DNA from: Linepithema humile
Taxonomy: Eukaryota > Arthropoda > Insecta > Hymenoptera > Formicidae
DNA length: 64,000 nucleotides
NCBI RefSeq assembly: GCF_040581485.1
Contig: NC_090128.1
Location: 35,184,931-35,248,930 of the forward strand
Reading direction: 5' to 3'
Of the stretch, positions 25,306-37,400 are shown in pieces; position 1 is the first letter of the stretch, and each line of letters opens with the position of its first letter. The position numbers were made by a program, and so were the translations under genes. The notes beneath the pieces were generated by a model. It was not told the DNA's origin, did not search any database, and was given only the letters and a program-made list of their open reading frames with translations.

Positions 25306-28224
25306 AGGCAGACGATGGAAAGCGCTGTGAAGAAAGGCGATAGCGGCCGAGCGTTTGCTTAATCTCCGTCGACTTTGTGTTGTTAATGAGCCGGATATGC
25401 TTTATGCGTTTGCGCGTGCACGCGAAAATTACGAGACGCGAAACAAAATGCAGGCGGAAAGGACAGGTGAAGCAGAATACCCGGTTTTCTCTATCGTCAT
25501 GAGAAAACTCGCGGTTCCACGACCGGAAAGCAGAGATTACACTTTTTATTTTTGCACGTTATGTACACGCAAAAAATGTAGCTGAATAATTTTCTCAAAC
25601 TTTCTTGATAAATTATTTGGCCAACTTAGAGATATTATTCGGCGCCTTCCTAGTTTTTCACGTTTAATATACTGGCAATTAAATGCTGAAATTTTTATTT
25701 GACAAAATGCATTTGAAATTGAATTATGATCAAAATATTGCGAAATCTTTTGCCTTCGCTGTGAGGCACGGGATTCAGGATCGAATAACAGCATTTTGCA
25801 GTGGACAAAACAACGATTCAATCATCCAATTAAAAATGCAGCATATAGAACGCTCCATTCGAAAAATATTAAATGGAATGCGCGAACACGACGGTTGTTT
25901 CTCCGCGAAGTGAATGCGGATGGTGCCGGCTCTCGACCAGTTTTAGGGTGCTCTTTCCGAACTCTCGAACCAGTTTCACCCTCGATAAACCGAGTCAGAC
26001 GCTTGCGCCGTTTCATGACGTTTCCACGGGCTTTTTAATGATATTTCGACAGGATATTCGATGCGACTCGGCGCTAATAAGCGTAATATATCAGGGAGCC
26101 TTTTGTCGCGTCTTTCAGCGGTCCGCGTCAGGTCGAATCCTACCGGGATTGGATTTGGATGAAAGAAGAGAGAAGTGCAAGTTTATGTAGGAGGGAAAAG
26201 GATCGGAAGGATGGCAGAAGAAAAACAGAAGTGATTTGTAATATATACGATATGCAGGAGGAGAAGAGTCCAGTGGGATTCCAAACCGTCTAGCATCCGG
26301 GCACGAGACAAATGTGTTTTACGATATGGAGACAAAACGGCGGCGGCGACGATACGACGGCGGCAGCGGCGACGACGGCGACGTCAGCGTCATTCGTTAA
26401 GCCGTTTTCACATTTAAACGTCTACGAACTGGAGACGAGACGGAAGAAGAAAGCGAGAAGGGCCGTGTAGAGCTTCGAAGCCAATGAAACGGCCGATGAA
26501 AGGGGCCCTCCTCCGTGCGGCATTCCTGCGCCGAGGCCCGGGCGTCATTACTCAAAGGGAATACTGTCGCCATGGCTCGTCCGACTCGTGGATCTTTCTA
26601 AAGGAAACAGCTCGGAGAAGCGAGCGCATCGAGGAACTGTGTGACGCCGCGAAGAAATCTGTCAGCCAATGACGCGCGTCGGCGAGCACGCTCTTCCTCC
26701 AGATTTATGAGCGCGACACGTTTCTCCTTTCCCGCGATTTAGCAGCGTAATATTTTCTTGCATGTCATCGAAACAGCCCTTATAATATTTGTGCTTGATT
26801 TTGATATATATTTCACGATTATACAAATGCACATAATTGCCGATATCACGTATATTTGATGATATCAAGTATTCAAGTTGTGTTTGGAGTTCACGATTGT
26901 GCTTGAAACTGCTGGTGAAAAAATTATTTCTCTCCGCTTCCGCTATCGATTATGTGACGCAAGCGGAATTTATGCTCGCGTTCGTACGCGTCGGCATTTT
27001 CGGAACGTAATCTCGCCTTCGATCCTATCAGCGATTCTTCGACGGTAAAGGAACCGCCGGTCGCTCGGTTCGTCATGAAATAACGAGTGTCGGCGAGAGC
27101 GCGGGAGGGAGGGGGAGGGGAGAGGGAGGAGAGGGAGGAGTAGGCAGGCCGCCTCTCTCGAATAACGCGAAGCGTAACACGTGGGCGCGGAGTGCCCGGA
27201 GAGAAGATAAACGGATTACGGGCGCTTTGTGTCAGTGTAGTCCGCTTCCCTTGCACCCGAGTGCCGAGCCCCGTGCCCGTCATCCGACCTATCTTCAATG
27301 CGATATTACGCGCTCCAGTGCTGGTAACACCATTCGGTCTGCAGGACGCGCAGCCGCTTCGGACCGATAACCAATTTTCATTACTCTATATTAATTTCAG
27401 CATGCTCGGCGCGCTCAGCCCGGTGCTGGCCGACCGCCGAATCCGGCGTTACGTTCAAATGTCCGGGGGAAAAAATTGCGAAAAATGTAACGTGAAATAT
27501 GCACTCGCGTAAATTCTGAAAACGGCTTCGAGAAAAGCTAAATTGTTTCGGATTTATTAATAATAATATAATAATTAATAATGTTGAATATCGATTTTAT
27601 TAATGGGCGATGAACGCAAAAAGTTAAATTCGATTCTTTCACGTTATCACGTTAAACTCCCACCGGCGTTATTATACTCGTCTACTCGCCCGTGATAATC
27701 TCTCGCGGTACATTAGTTTATGTTGTTATTTTAAATCCGCGACCCATTTCGCAAACTTGTAATTACTCCGCATGCCAACGAGAGAAACTCTCGCCCTCCC
27801 GGAACGTCGTGTCGTACTCCGAGCTAGCCGACTTTATTACGGGATCCACTTGTGACGCGACAAGGTGACCCAGTCATCGCTCGATGACAGAGACGAGACC
27901 ATTGTGCGATCCAGGATCGGCGGTAATCGGCGTCTAACGCGGTCTCTGTCGCTTGCGCCGGAGATGAGATCGAGGAGAGACACAGGAAGAGACGCAGAAC
28001 GCGCGCGCACATTCGCAATGGGCGAAGGCGGCGGGGCGAGGGGAGAGGTGTTGAAGGAGAGACGAACGTGGGTGGGAGCCCCCTCATGCGGATCCATCGC
28101 AGACGCATTCCCTTCTCCGAGGATATCTCCTCATTGTACTCACCCCTTAATCAACAGCTCCCTGCCGTCCTTCGTGGCCGTTCGATGCTTATTGATATAG
28201 CTTCACCCCTCCGCATCCACCCGC
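25306..28224. other. Mixed non-coding DNA with a GGC/GAC trinucleotide stretch
   Basis: No gene supported. An imperfect trinucleotide stretch of GGC and GAC units lies at about 26338-26388. A G/GA-rich stretch lies at about 27098-27140. Confidence 0.5.
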
Positions 28225-28288
28225 TATATATATATATATATATAGATATATATATATATACACACACACATATATATATATATATATA
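28225..28288. repeat. (TA)n/(CA)n microsatellite, insertion site of the Tc1 element
   Basis: TA units are interrupted by one GATA and a short CA run, ending in the TA that abuts the transposon. A few TA units continue on the other side from 29556, so the element split this microsatellite. Confidence 0.9.
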
Positions 28289-28310
28289 CAGTCTGTCAAA
28301 CAAGAGCGTC
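28289..28310 (+). repeat. Left terminal inverted repeat of the Tc1-like element
   Basis: Twenty-two bases identical to the inverse complement of 29534-29555. Bases 28311-28313 extend the pairing with one mismatch. This is the expected transposase binding and cleavage site. Confidence 0.95.
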
Positions 28311-28448
28311 GGCTAGATTATTTTAAGAAAAAATTGCTAGAGGGCTTCACTATTATGGTATTCGTTAAGGAAGGGGGAAGACTACTACGCTTTATTATAA
28401 AAACGCCAGTATTATTTTCCATTGTGATAAAAATACGTGATTTATAAA

Positions 28449-29447
28449 ATGAGTGCGTCGTATGTTAAACGTTTTGAGGCAGTGTTCTTGTGTACTCACA
28501 GTAAAGGACCTAAAATGACTTATAAAGCTGCTGCAAAATATATGCATAAGTCAGAAGACTTTGTACGGAAGTGGGTAATACGATACAAAGAATTAAAAAA
28601 TGTTGACGATTTGCCCGAGAGAGGAAAAACGCGAGGGACGTCAAAAAAAGAAGATAAAGTCATTTTAGAATTATTTCAGCAAAATCCTCTGTTGACATTG
28701 CGACAAGGACAAAAGTTATTGGCCAAAAAGAAAGTAAACATAAGTATAATGACTCTAAAAAACCGATTACATGAGGCGAACATCTCTTGGCGTAGCACGA
28801 TACTGAAACCTTTCCTCAAACCAGAGCATGTCGAAAAGCGACGTTTATGGGCTACGCAAAATTTAAATCGTGATTGGACCAATATAATTTTTACTGACGA
28901 AGCGTCTTTTTACACATGGGTTCCTGCCAAACACGCATGGTCTTTTCCGGGAAAATCGCCTTTACAGCGCACTGTTAAACATCCAATTAAGGTTCACGTT
29001 TGGGGATGCTTCAGTTTCTACGGTTTTGGTTCTTTACACTTATTTACTTATAATCTAAATGCTGAAAAGATGCTCGAAATCTATCGGCGAGCATTATTAA
29101 AGTCTGCTGAGAAATGGTTTGGATCAGATAATGAATCGTGGATACTACAAGAGGATAATGATCTGAAACATCGCAGTAGGTTGTGTACTGCATGGAAAGC
29201 CGAAAATGGTATTCAGACTTTGGATTGGCCTGCGCAGTCGCCTGATGCGAATCCAATTGAAAATGTGTGGGCCATTATTAAGAAAAAGCTTCAAGGAAAG
29301 CGTGTGTTCACGTTAAAACAATTGTGTTGCCATATCCGAATTATTTGGCGGTCATTACCCCAACAATATGCAGAAAATCTTACAGAAAGTATGCCAAGAC
29401 GATGCCAGCGAATTCTCGATAATAATGGAGACTGGACGACTTACTAA
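28449..29447 (+). CDS. Tc1-like DD34E transposase
   Basis: This frame encodes a cut-and-paste transposase that would bind the 22-bp ends and move the element to a TA site. I start it at the ATG at 28449, which has a good AAAATG context; the open frame reaches four codons further upstream, but only to a GTG. The protein has 332 residues, close to the usual Tc1 length. Residues about 5-46 form a first helix-turn-helix region (recognition-helix-like stretch around YMHKSEDFVRKW). Next come a basic linker in the place of the GRPR motif (GKTRG, 59-63) and a second helix-turn-helix region (about 70-107). The catalytic domain follows: D150 in FTDEASF, D236 in QEDNDLKH and E271 in SPDANPIENVW. There are 34 residues between D236 and E271, hence DD34E. 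No stop or frameshift is seen. It is the only confident protein-coding gene in the window; its flanks are microsatellite and non-coding DNA. Confidence 0.93.
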   Translation: MSASYVKRFEAVFLCTHSKGPKMTYKAAAKYMHKSEDFVRKWVIRYKELKNVDDLPERGKTRGTSKKEDKVILELFQQNPLLTLRQGQKLLAKKKVNISIMTLKNRLHEANISWRSTILKPFLKPEHVEKRRLWATQNLNRDWTNIIFTDEASFYTWVPAKHAWSFPGKSPLQRTVKHPIKVHVWGCFSFYGFGSLHLFTYNLNAEKMLEIYRRALLKSAEKWFGSDNESWILQEDNDLKHRSRLCTAWKAENGIQTLDWPAQSPDANPIENVWAIIKKKLQGKRVFTLKQLCCHIRIIWRSLPQQYAENLTESMPRRCQRILDNNGDWTTY

Positions 29448-29533
29448 GTAAATGCGTAATAGTGTTTTTAGTACACTTTAAATTAATCTATCAATTTTTG
29501 AAAAATAATAATTTTTCTTTCAGATATGCAGAC

Positions 29534-29555
29534 GACGCTCTTGTTTGACAGACTG
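29534..29555 (-). repeat. Right terminal inverted repeat of the Tc1-like element
   Basis: Exact inverse complement of 28289-28310, followed by TA and the remainder of the split TA microsatellite. Confidence 0.95.
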
Positions 29556-29613
29556 TATATATATATTCTCGACCGTATAAATGCGGCCATACATACGCGT
29601 ATATGTATGCATC

Positions 29614-29615
<2 letters not shown>

Positions 29616-29649
<34 letters not shown>
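29616..29649. repeat. (CT)n microsatellite
   Basis: A pure CT run of about 34 bp lies 60 bp beyond the transposon end. Confidence 0.9.
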
Positions 29650-29657
<8 letters not shown>

Positions 29658-31014
29658 ATATACCTGTGCGTGCGCATATACGCGTCGCGTATGACGTCCC
29701 GTAGCCGCTCACCATGGGGTATTTGCATGACAACGTTGGTTGAGCGCGTACGCGCGCGTGCTTCTCTGTCCTTCGCACTCGCTAATTAGCCGGCGCCACA
29801 TACCGGCGTGGATTAACGAGAATATTGCATTTTTAATAGAGTCCGCCCCCCTGCGGCTCACACGGGACGAGCATGCACCCCTGGATTCTCCCGCGCGGGG
29901 CGGGGGTGGCCGCGAGGGAGTAGCTCGGCAGTGATTTCAACGACGACCTCGTCGCATGCCTCGTTGCCCGTTAAGGATCAGCGCGAGGAGGACTTTGATC
30001 TCTTTCCCCGCGAGTGAACTTCCGGGCGGATTTATTAAGGGACGCGCAAATCGCAGCGGGCTCTCGTGCGGAAAGCCGATCGCGCGCGTCCTGCTGTCAT
30101 TCGCGCGGATATGATTCAGAGACGTCGTGTCTTTGCTAAGTTCTGCGAAACGAAGGGTGTGATAAAATGAACAAAGCGAATACCTTCGCCGTGACGCACT
30201 GAGAGAAGCACACCAGCTCGTTCCGCTATTAATATTGATTGTATGTAATTTTTTGAGTTTGAATTTGCCGCTGAAGCATCTCTATTGCTTAAAAAAAACA
30301 CATTCCATTTTTCGATATTCGTTACGCGTTACGAATACCCGAAATTAATAAAATGAGTTTGCGCGAGAAAAATATACCATCCATTTGCGAACCATAAAAA
30401 GATTGAAGCTGTTCCATCGATAAGCCGATTTCCCGAATTCAATCTGACACTGTACACGCGCCCGAGACTGCAGCAGTCAGTCGACACCTCCGCTTGGCTC
30501 TTTCTCTCTCTCATCGAAAGGGCTGTTCACCGGCGGGCAATTTTTTTTTCCAGAAGGGGGATCAATTTAAACGCTCAAAGAAAATCTGCGCGCATCCCTC
30601 GGGTACGCGGTCCTCTGCTCGAGCTCGTTCGCTCGACTAGCTTCGCTGATTGCTGCTGCATCTTTGATGACCTCGTCCAGACGAAGAGAAGAGCCGGGGT
30701 CGCCTGTCCCCGATCTGTACAGGCAGGCGGCTCGACTTCCTCGCTCGTCCCCGCGCGGCACCCTGTGCAAAGAGCGAAACGTTGAGATTGATATTTTAAC
30801 AGACGGATTACGTAAGAAGGGCGGGCGAGCGAGCTCGGTCGTTTCACTTCCGCGAATAGGGCACTGACGACGTCATAATCCTCGACGAAAGCCGTCGTCG
30901 TGACGACGCTTAATCGATACCATACTGCTCATTTATTCTCGCTATTTTCACGAACATACGTGTTAAGAAGCAGAAAAGACAGGTACTGATCTTGGATTTT
31001 TCTTGTTCTTGCAG
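29650..31014. other. CpG-rich then mixed non-coding DNA
   Basis: Short overlapping frames only. A polypyrimidine-AG acceptor-like site at about 30541-30553 has no matching donor. Confidence 0.5.
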
Positions 31015-31054
31015 GTGCTTCGAATCGCGGCAACTTCGGGAGGACGCCGAAAGA
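31015..31054 (+). other. Candidate 40-nt micro-exon
   Basis: The preceding bases form a strong acceptor: a TACTGAT branch-like string, then TTTTTCTTGTTCTTGCAG. The segment is followed by a strong donor, GTGAGTAAAA. All three frames are open across the 40 nt; one reads ASNRGNFGRTPK and another CFESRQLREDAER. Forty is not a multiple of three, so skipping the segment would shift the frame. I recognise no protein. The splice signals are among the best paired ones in the window, but the segment could still be chance or a non-coding exon. Confidence 0.35.
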
Positions 31055-31713
31055 GTGAGTAAAACTGATCTATTTTGCTGGTCTATTTTGGATAAGACGT
31101 TTGCCCGTGAACGCCTTTAAGTATCTATTCAGACACATTTCTGTCGATTCTTTTCTAATATTATAATTAAAATTTTATTAATTATTTATTTCTATTAAAT
31201 TTATCATACAAAATTTGTTTATTAAATATACAATTAATTTTATACAATTAAATGCACAACAGTTAAATTTAAACTATTTTTTTGTTAAACTTACAACAAA
31301 TAACTTGCAAAATTCTGTTTATCGATAAAGATTGATTTTCTTTTTGGGTCGCGAAATATTTACGACTTTCGAAGGCGCGTTGTCGGCAAATCAAAGCGTG
31401 CTTACGTGACTCGCTGCAGCGACGCAGTTAAACGTTGGGTTCGTAGCTCCACGCGTGTATATAGGTACCGATCTCTAGACCGGATACATATTAAGCGCTA
31501 TCGTCGACGAGGCATTATTAATCGAGTCATTGCGAGCCGAGGTGAGGATCTTCGATCTTGCGAGACTCGGGTATGGGCGACTGTTCCTGCGTAAAACGGC
31601 GAATGGGGGATCAGACGGCGTTATTAATAACCGATAATTTGATACGCTTCCAGCCATCCATCCTGCCGTCTCCCGGTCCCGATCTTCCCTCTGGCGCACT
31701 TTGATACCTCCGC

Positions 31714-31715
<2 letters not shown>

Positions 31716-31762
<47 letters not shown>

Positions 31763-31780
31763 AGTGTGTGTGTCAGTGTA
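31716..31780. repeat. (GT)n microsatellite
   Basis: A GT run of about 65 bp carries two CAGT interruptions near its end (about 31762 and 31774). Confidence 0.9.
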
Positions 31781-32990
31781 TGTATACGTACATGTGTTCG
31801 TCGTTGCACGCGTATCAGTCTTCCCGCGTGAGATCCAATCGAGAGAGAGTTTATTCTGACACCAATCGATCCGATACAAGGTTGAACGCTACTCCACGAA
31901 TATCTTCGGCTTTGCCTTTGACTTTTTTTTTATTGCAGTGTTCTTAATTTTTCTCATTTTGCGTTATTATTATCGGAGAGTGAAAAATAAATGCAGTATA
32001 ACCGTCAGTGCAAGTGATTAAGGATTATTTTCCATTTTAATGTTTGTTTTTAAACATTGCAAGTTCTTGTAATTACATTAATAATATGAATTATACAAAG
32101 AGCCGATATAAAAATCGGCATGAGACATCAATGCGACGCAGATACAAGAAGTTTCATTATTCTAATGAATATTTCATGTGAAGAAAAGACCTAATATCCG
32201 TCCTGGGATTTCTATGGAGATTCTCTAGTAGGAAACGTGCATCTATAGCAATCAGAAATACATTATCGGACAACCGGCCGGCGTAATATGTTTGACCGTG
32301 TTTGAAAATACCGAGCGCTTTTCCCTTCCGCTACGCAGATCTGTCCTTTTGCCGACGTTCGCACATGTGTGATCCCTTGCTTTCCATTCCACCCGGATTT
32401 GACGATCCAACGGAAGCGCTTTGATCCTGAGCGCAGCTTTTACGGGGGGGCGAACCAGCATCGATCCCGCAGCCAAAAATGGACCCGCTGCCGCCTAATG
32501 AGCTTCTGTTATTTCGATATTCCGGTCGCGCATATAATTAACAGACGTTCCAAATAGAAGCTATTCAATGGAATCTTTCGCGTGTAAACCATTTATGCGT
32601 AGACGAGATTTAAATTTCAAGTTACAATTAATCGCGTTCGCTCAAACTTGATACACCGTTGACAGACAACTATAATTAGCGACAGTGATTTTGCGCACTG
32701 CTGTTGTGCGTTCCGATACTCTAGGCACATGATAAATTCAAATTATATATTAAAATTGAACGCAAGAATCGACGATAAAGGCTCGCAAACCGCTCTAACT
32801 GGCCAAGTTTCTACAACTCGCGAGGGACGTTCACCGTGCTCGTTCCATCGTCGCTTTTCGTTTGGTCCCACTCCGTTGCTTTGCTCGTCACTCCCCCGTA
32901 ATTAATCATTCCTGCCACCGCCTTCTCCCCGCGTCGCGGATCTCGACTCCGCCGGGCGTCAAACGGAGGCAGTATGGCCGCGAGCTGCGC
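31781..32990. other. Mixed non-coding DNA; nothing recognised
   Basis: No supported gene. A small hairpin, GCCGAT with six unpaired bases and then ATCGGC, lies at about 32102-32119. Confidence 0.5.
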
Positions 32991-33001
32991 CAGGACAACG
33001 A

Positions 33002-33151
33002 TATATAAGTCTGCACCTTTGCAGGTACTATCTGCCTACAGACTCGCACGCTCAGTGCTTGCGTGGCTGCATGCGAAAGTCTGCAATTTGATGACACGAA
33101 ACTTGCTGACGAGTAGTCGCAAAATGCGTCTGCATCTCACTCGAAGAGCAG
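33002..33151 (+). promoter_or_regulatory. Candidate TATA promoter with a short first exon
   Basis: TATATAAG at 33002-33009 is followed by mixed-composition DNA. An ATG at 33124 sits in a CGCAAAATG context, good for insects. Nine codons (MRLHLTRRA) and one further base then lead into a strong donor, CAG/GTGAGC, at 33151/33152. The arrangement fits a first exon with a 28-nt coding start. Against it, the only TCAGT initiator-like string (33052-33056) is about 50 bp from the TATA box, further than the usual 30 or so. Two earlier ATGs in the presumed leader open short frames. Low confidence. Confidence 0.25.
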
Positions 33152-33467
33152 GTGAGCGACCTTTTATTTCTCCCTTACATTCAATCCTTTTCATATTAAT
33201 TCTTATCTTTAAGCATTTAACGATTACCATCGACCAGATTAAATACAAATTGTTAACAATATTTTTGTTTATCCGCGCAATTAATACACGCAAAACTTGG
33301 AAATATCCTTAAATTAACTCGAAGCATTGTGAGGAATTTTGCGACGAGACAGAACATTACGATAAAGTTGCAGGCAAGACGATGCAGTTTGCGTAGAACT
33401 TACTTTAATCATCTCCGTCTACCGAGCACTGTTAAGAGACTTCTTTCTTTCCGGCTAGATGCGAGAT

Positions 33468-33469
<2 letters not shown>

Positions 33470-33532
<63 letters not shown>
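33470..33532. repeat. (CT)n microsatellite
   Basis: A pure CT run of about 62 bp. The flanking Ser/Leu and Arg/Glu frames are artefacts of it. Confidence 0.95.
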
Positions 33533-33536
<4 letters not shown>

Positions 33537-34253
33537 TCGCTCTGCGCCCGCTCTTCCCTTTTTTTTAATTTTTCAACCGTAATCACGGCATTATTGCGCT
33601 CGGACCATTTTAATGAATTTCTCCCGCCTGTCTGTCGCGAACTGAAATCTAGCCACAATCTTATCCTTTTCGGGCGCGTTTCCGTGCAGTTGAGGACACA
33701 AAAGCGTCGAGGACGCCGGAACAAGCACGGAAGAAGCGCATGCAGCCAGCAGTTCAAATGATATTTTGGCTTTGGGATGGGATACCGCTAAGATCGGTAG
33801 GAAAGAACACGGGATATAACACCAAGAAAATCATTTCTCGTGACTCCACATTGTGAATGTAGTTCAAGAGACTCGGGCACACTTTTTTTCCCCTGTGAAA
33901 TAGGTCGACCTTCTCGAGATCTCTCGGATTCACCGTCCGAATGCGCCCTGAAATGGAAGCGCTGCCTATTCAGTATTATCGCGGTGAGTCCGAGACAGAC
34001 AAATATTTATCCGCGAAACATAAGAGAGATTTAATTCTATGAAAGATATTGTGAAAAGCAGAAAACATCTCGTTAGGCAGTAAATATCTCTCGCGACGAT
34101 AATTATAATTTCCAATTATTATTTCATAACGCTGTTTGCAAAATATAATATTAAAGAGAGATTGAAAATCTCTCTTTTTTTTCTTGATAATTTTTTTGAT
34201 AATCAATCGAGTGTTTCGAACCGCGCGATCCTAATTGCACTTTCTTTATTTAG

Positions 34254-34312
34254 CGTTTGCGATGAGTGATCTCTGCCGTGTCCGCGATATCAAGCAGCGA
34301 CGGAACGACGAC
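34254..34312 (+). other. Candidate 59-nt exon
   Basis: A good acceptor (TTGCACTTTCTTTATTTAG) precedes it and a GTGAGT donor follows. Only one frame is open, and it contains an ATG at 34262 leading to MSDLCRVRDIKQRRNDD before the donor. It could be an internal exon or a coding first exon joined to an untranslated one. No family is recognised and the basic, polar peptide is not diagnostic. Confidence 0.28.
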
Positions 34313-34429
34313 GTGAGTGAATCAAGGAGAGGTAGAATAGAAGAATTGAAGGAGATACGCGCGAGTAAGGAGAGAGGCGACGGGGGCGATCGGTCGGGAA
34401 GAAAGAGAGAAAAGGGGCGAGCGGGAAGG

Positions 34430-37400
34430 TAGAAAAAGACGGCCGGCGGCCGACCGGACCATTCAAAGTTCCCAGGAGGCAACAAAGGGCCAGCAACGAG
34501 CTGATCAAATTATCCAATTCATTTGGATTGGCGAGCGAGCGGGCGAATAAGTGCTCGCCGTTACCAAGAGGCCCACTTGAAACGCTCTCGAGCACCATCG
34601 GCCGAGCTATGAGCCAAATTTATGCACGTTCCTCCGTTACGATACCTCCTCTCTTAAACGGAGAATCTCATGATGTTGCGCGAGATTGTAGAGAAAAAAT
34701 ATCGTATTTCTTCGCAATTAGTCATTAACTATGATTGCTAACGGGAAATAATTTTGCATAAATTTTGCAAGAACATTTAGCTATCTGGGATTAAACACAC
34801 ATACGATAATTGTTATCGCTAAATAGATATGCCGTGTTACAAAATATTCTATATACGTTCTCTGTAATAGGTGGTTACATATGACAAATTAGTTACACAT
34901 GGATATACACTTTCCATTGTGAACTCAAGATCGTTCGATATAACGGCGCGAATAAGAGCGGTAAGCGGTTAGATCGCGAGAGAAGCGCGGGAGGGTAAGC
35001 CCGGGGAGTTGCGAGGGATGGAAGCTGCGCCGATAATGTCACAAAGACGTCTAAATGCACGACGCCGGCACATTTGTTTGCAAAGTCTCGCGGGAGGGTG
35101 GAAGAAGTATGGGAGGGGGCCGGTGTGCTCCGATTTATCGCCATCTGCCTAACGACTTTCGACCGTGGCAAAATCGTCTGATAAAAATCGTTCTTTCGAC
35201 GAGCCGAGGGAGGTGCTGCCTCCGTTACGCTATCGATTGTCGCCGGAGAAAAATTGCATCTCTTAAGAGTTTTCAAGTTTAATCTTGCGCGGAATTGCGC
35301 TCGGGCTGTGCTTTTTAGAATAAATTTATTAAACCAATCGCTTTATAATAGTAGTATACTTTGATATTTTTTTGTCACAAGCATAATCTTCCAATATTAT
35401 AATATTTAATGTTTGATATTAATAGTTTATTATATTATATTATTATTATAATTAATATTATGGAAAAATGATGATATAGGCAACAATATTTAATTTATTA
35501 AAAAGGAAGCTGCACGAATAAGAGATTCTCATACATATAGCTTCAATATTGATATCATCATAGGCCTCACATCAAACGCGACGGACATAACGCCAAACAT
35601 AGACGGAAACGCCGATATAGCCTTCAGCCTCGACCGCGTGGCTCTTCCGCATTCATAAATATTTATCAGGATGCCGAGAAACACGATGGATGAGTGCCAC
35701 GGACTCCGCGGGGGTGGATTCGTCGGCATTCTGACATTCTCTCGGAATTTAATGAACCGCACTGATTTTTCACGGGCGCGAATATCGAAGGGGAAGCTGT
35801 TTGTATTCGCTCCCCTGTCTCTCTCTCTCTCTCTCTATCTCTATCTCTCTTTTTGCCTGTCCTCTTTTCAGAACCGGATAAAAATTTTGTAAGAACTAAC
35901 AAGAGAATTTTTCACTAGAAGTGTTAAAATTGTTTGATAAACAAATGTATATAAGTACTGTTTTTAGTATTGTGTATTATGCACATTTACATTATTATAT
36001 TTTTATGTTTATTATTATTACGATAATTGGATACTATTTTTGCTATGGTATAAATTTAGTTAATATATTATTTATATACATACATTATTAAATTTTATGT
36101 ATGAGGAATATCTAAGATGGTTCTTTTAGGCAATATCTGGCTTAACAACTTTATAGGTCTATGCACATGTATTATAAACCTTGGGTCCTTTCTCTCGCCA
36201 ATTCGTTGATTTTGGGATTTTCTGCTTGCGGGCGGTCTCCTTTCCGTTGCTCTTATGCTCTCGAGCGATAATAATTTTAAAAGGGGGAAGGCCGGAGGCC
36301 CTCGAGGTGTCGACCGACCGAAGACGAATTATGGCCGCGTGACGTGTACCGTTATTTATGGTTGTCTGCTCCCCCTCTGGTACCCCTATCGCTCCGCGGT
36401 GCTCTTCTTCCATACACAGAATGCGTTCGTTCTCGCAAATCCTACGAGAGCCGCACGAGTCGATGAATTGGACTGAAACGGCGATAGAGCTTACAATAAT
36501 CGTCTATTTAGTCTTTGTGTAACGAATGCGACGAAAGCAATTTTCTGGAACTCGTTTGCCTGGTTTTTTTTTCTGTATTGTTTCATTTAAAGAATTTTTT
36601 TGTTAATTATTTTAAATAAAACGATTTTTATATATTTTATAATATGATAATTTATTCGGTCTTACATACGATATAATTTTGCGTCAAATGCTATCTGTGC
36701 ATAATTTTTAACTTTTGAATAATAGATCGGTATCCGATCCCTGAATCGAAACAATGTCGTCGCCAGCGCGATATCGAAACGATCGGTAGGTACAATTTCA
36801 ATTTTGCTATCTCCCCCTGGTAGTTCCTCTCGGGCCGAAAGGAGAAAGGGGACGATAGTCGGCGGATAGAGAGACGGGGGAAAGAGAAAGGCAGCCGGAA
36901 GAGAAGAGAGAGAACAAGATTCGACGTTAGATAGGCGAGAGAGTTAGGCCGGGCGTCCCGTTCTCGTTCTCGGCTGTCACTCAAATCCTCCCTCCTGCGT
37001 CAACCACCCCTCCCCCCGTCCCTCCACGGTTCCTTCCATCCCGTCGACGACGCCACCCCCTTTCGGCCACCCTCTCTCGCACGTTTCTAAGCAAGAGCCA
37101 CCCCCGCGGACTCGGTAATTGAATTTCACGAGTTGGTTACCCAAACCCCCGGGATCCCGTGCCACCCCCCGACATCACCGTTCGCTGCCGCCGCCTCGCC
37201 ACCCTCGGGGGAAAACAGGGTGCGCGACACCGCGCGCTGGATGACGTCGCCGTCGCCGCCGTCGACGTCTTCGCTTCCGCGGTGCGACGGGGGTCCGCCA
37301 GCCCACTCGATGCCCGCTTAACGTCGTGCGGCAACATCGATTATCGCGCCACGCCGATTGGCTCGTGCCTAGGTCTCCTGCCTGCTCTGTATCTGACGTC

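Larger units (their letters stand above)
28289..29555 (+). mobile_element. Complete Tc1-like DNA transposon
   Basis: The element is 1,267 bp. It begins CAGTCTGTCAAACAAGAG and ends with the exact inverse complement. The inverted repeat is 22 bp without mismatch and reaches 25 bp with one mismatch. Both ends are flanked by TA (28287-28288 and 29556-29557), the target duplication of the Tc1/mariner superfamily. One long frame on the + strand fills most of the element, with about 160 bp upstream of the start and about 108 bp downstream of the stop. Intact ends, TA flanks and an unbroken transposase suggest a recent insertion that may be able to move. Activity cannot be judged from one copy. Confidence 0.95.

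Noticed and set aside
35872..35888. A 17-nt segment between a strong-looking acceptor and GTAAGA.
   Set aside because: The pyrimidine tract is a CT microsatellite, and 17 nt is below the usual size for a supported exon call.
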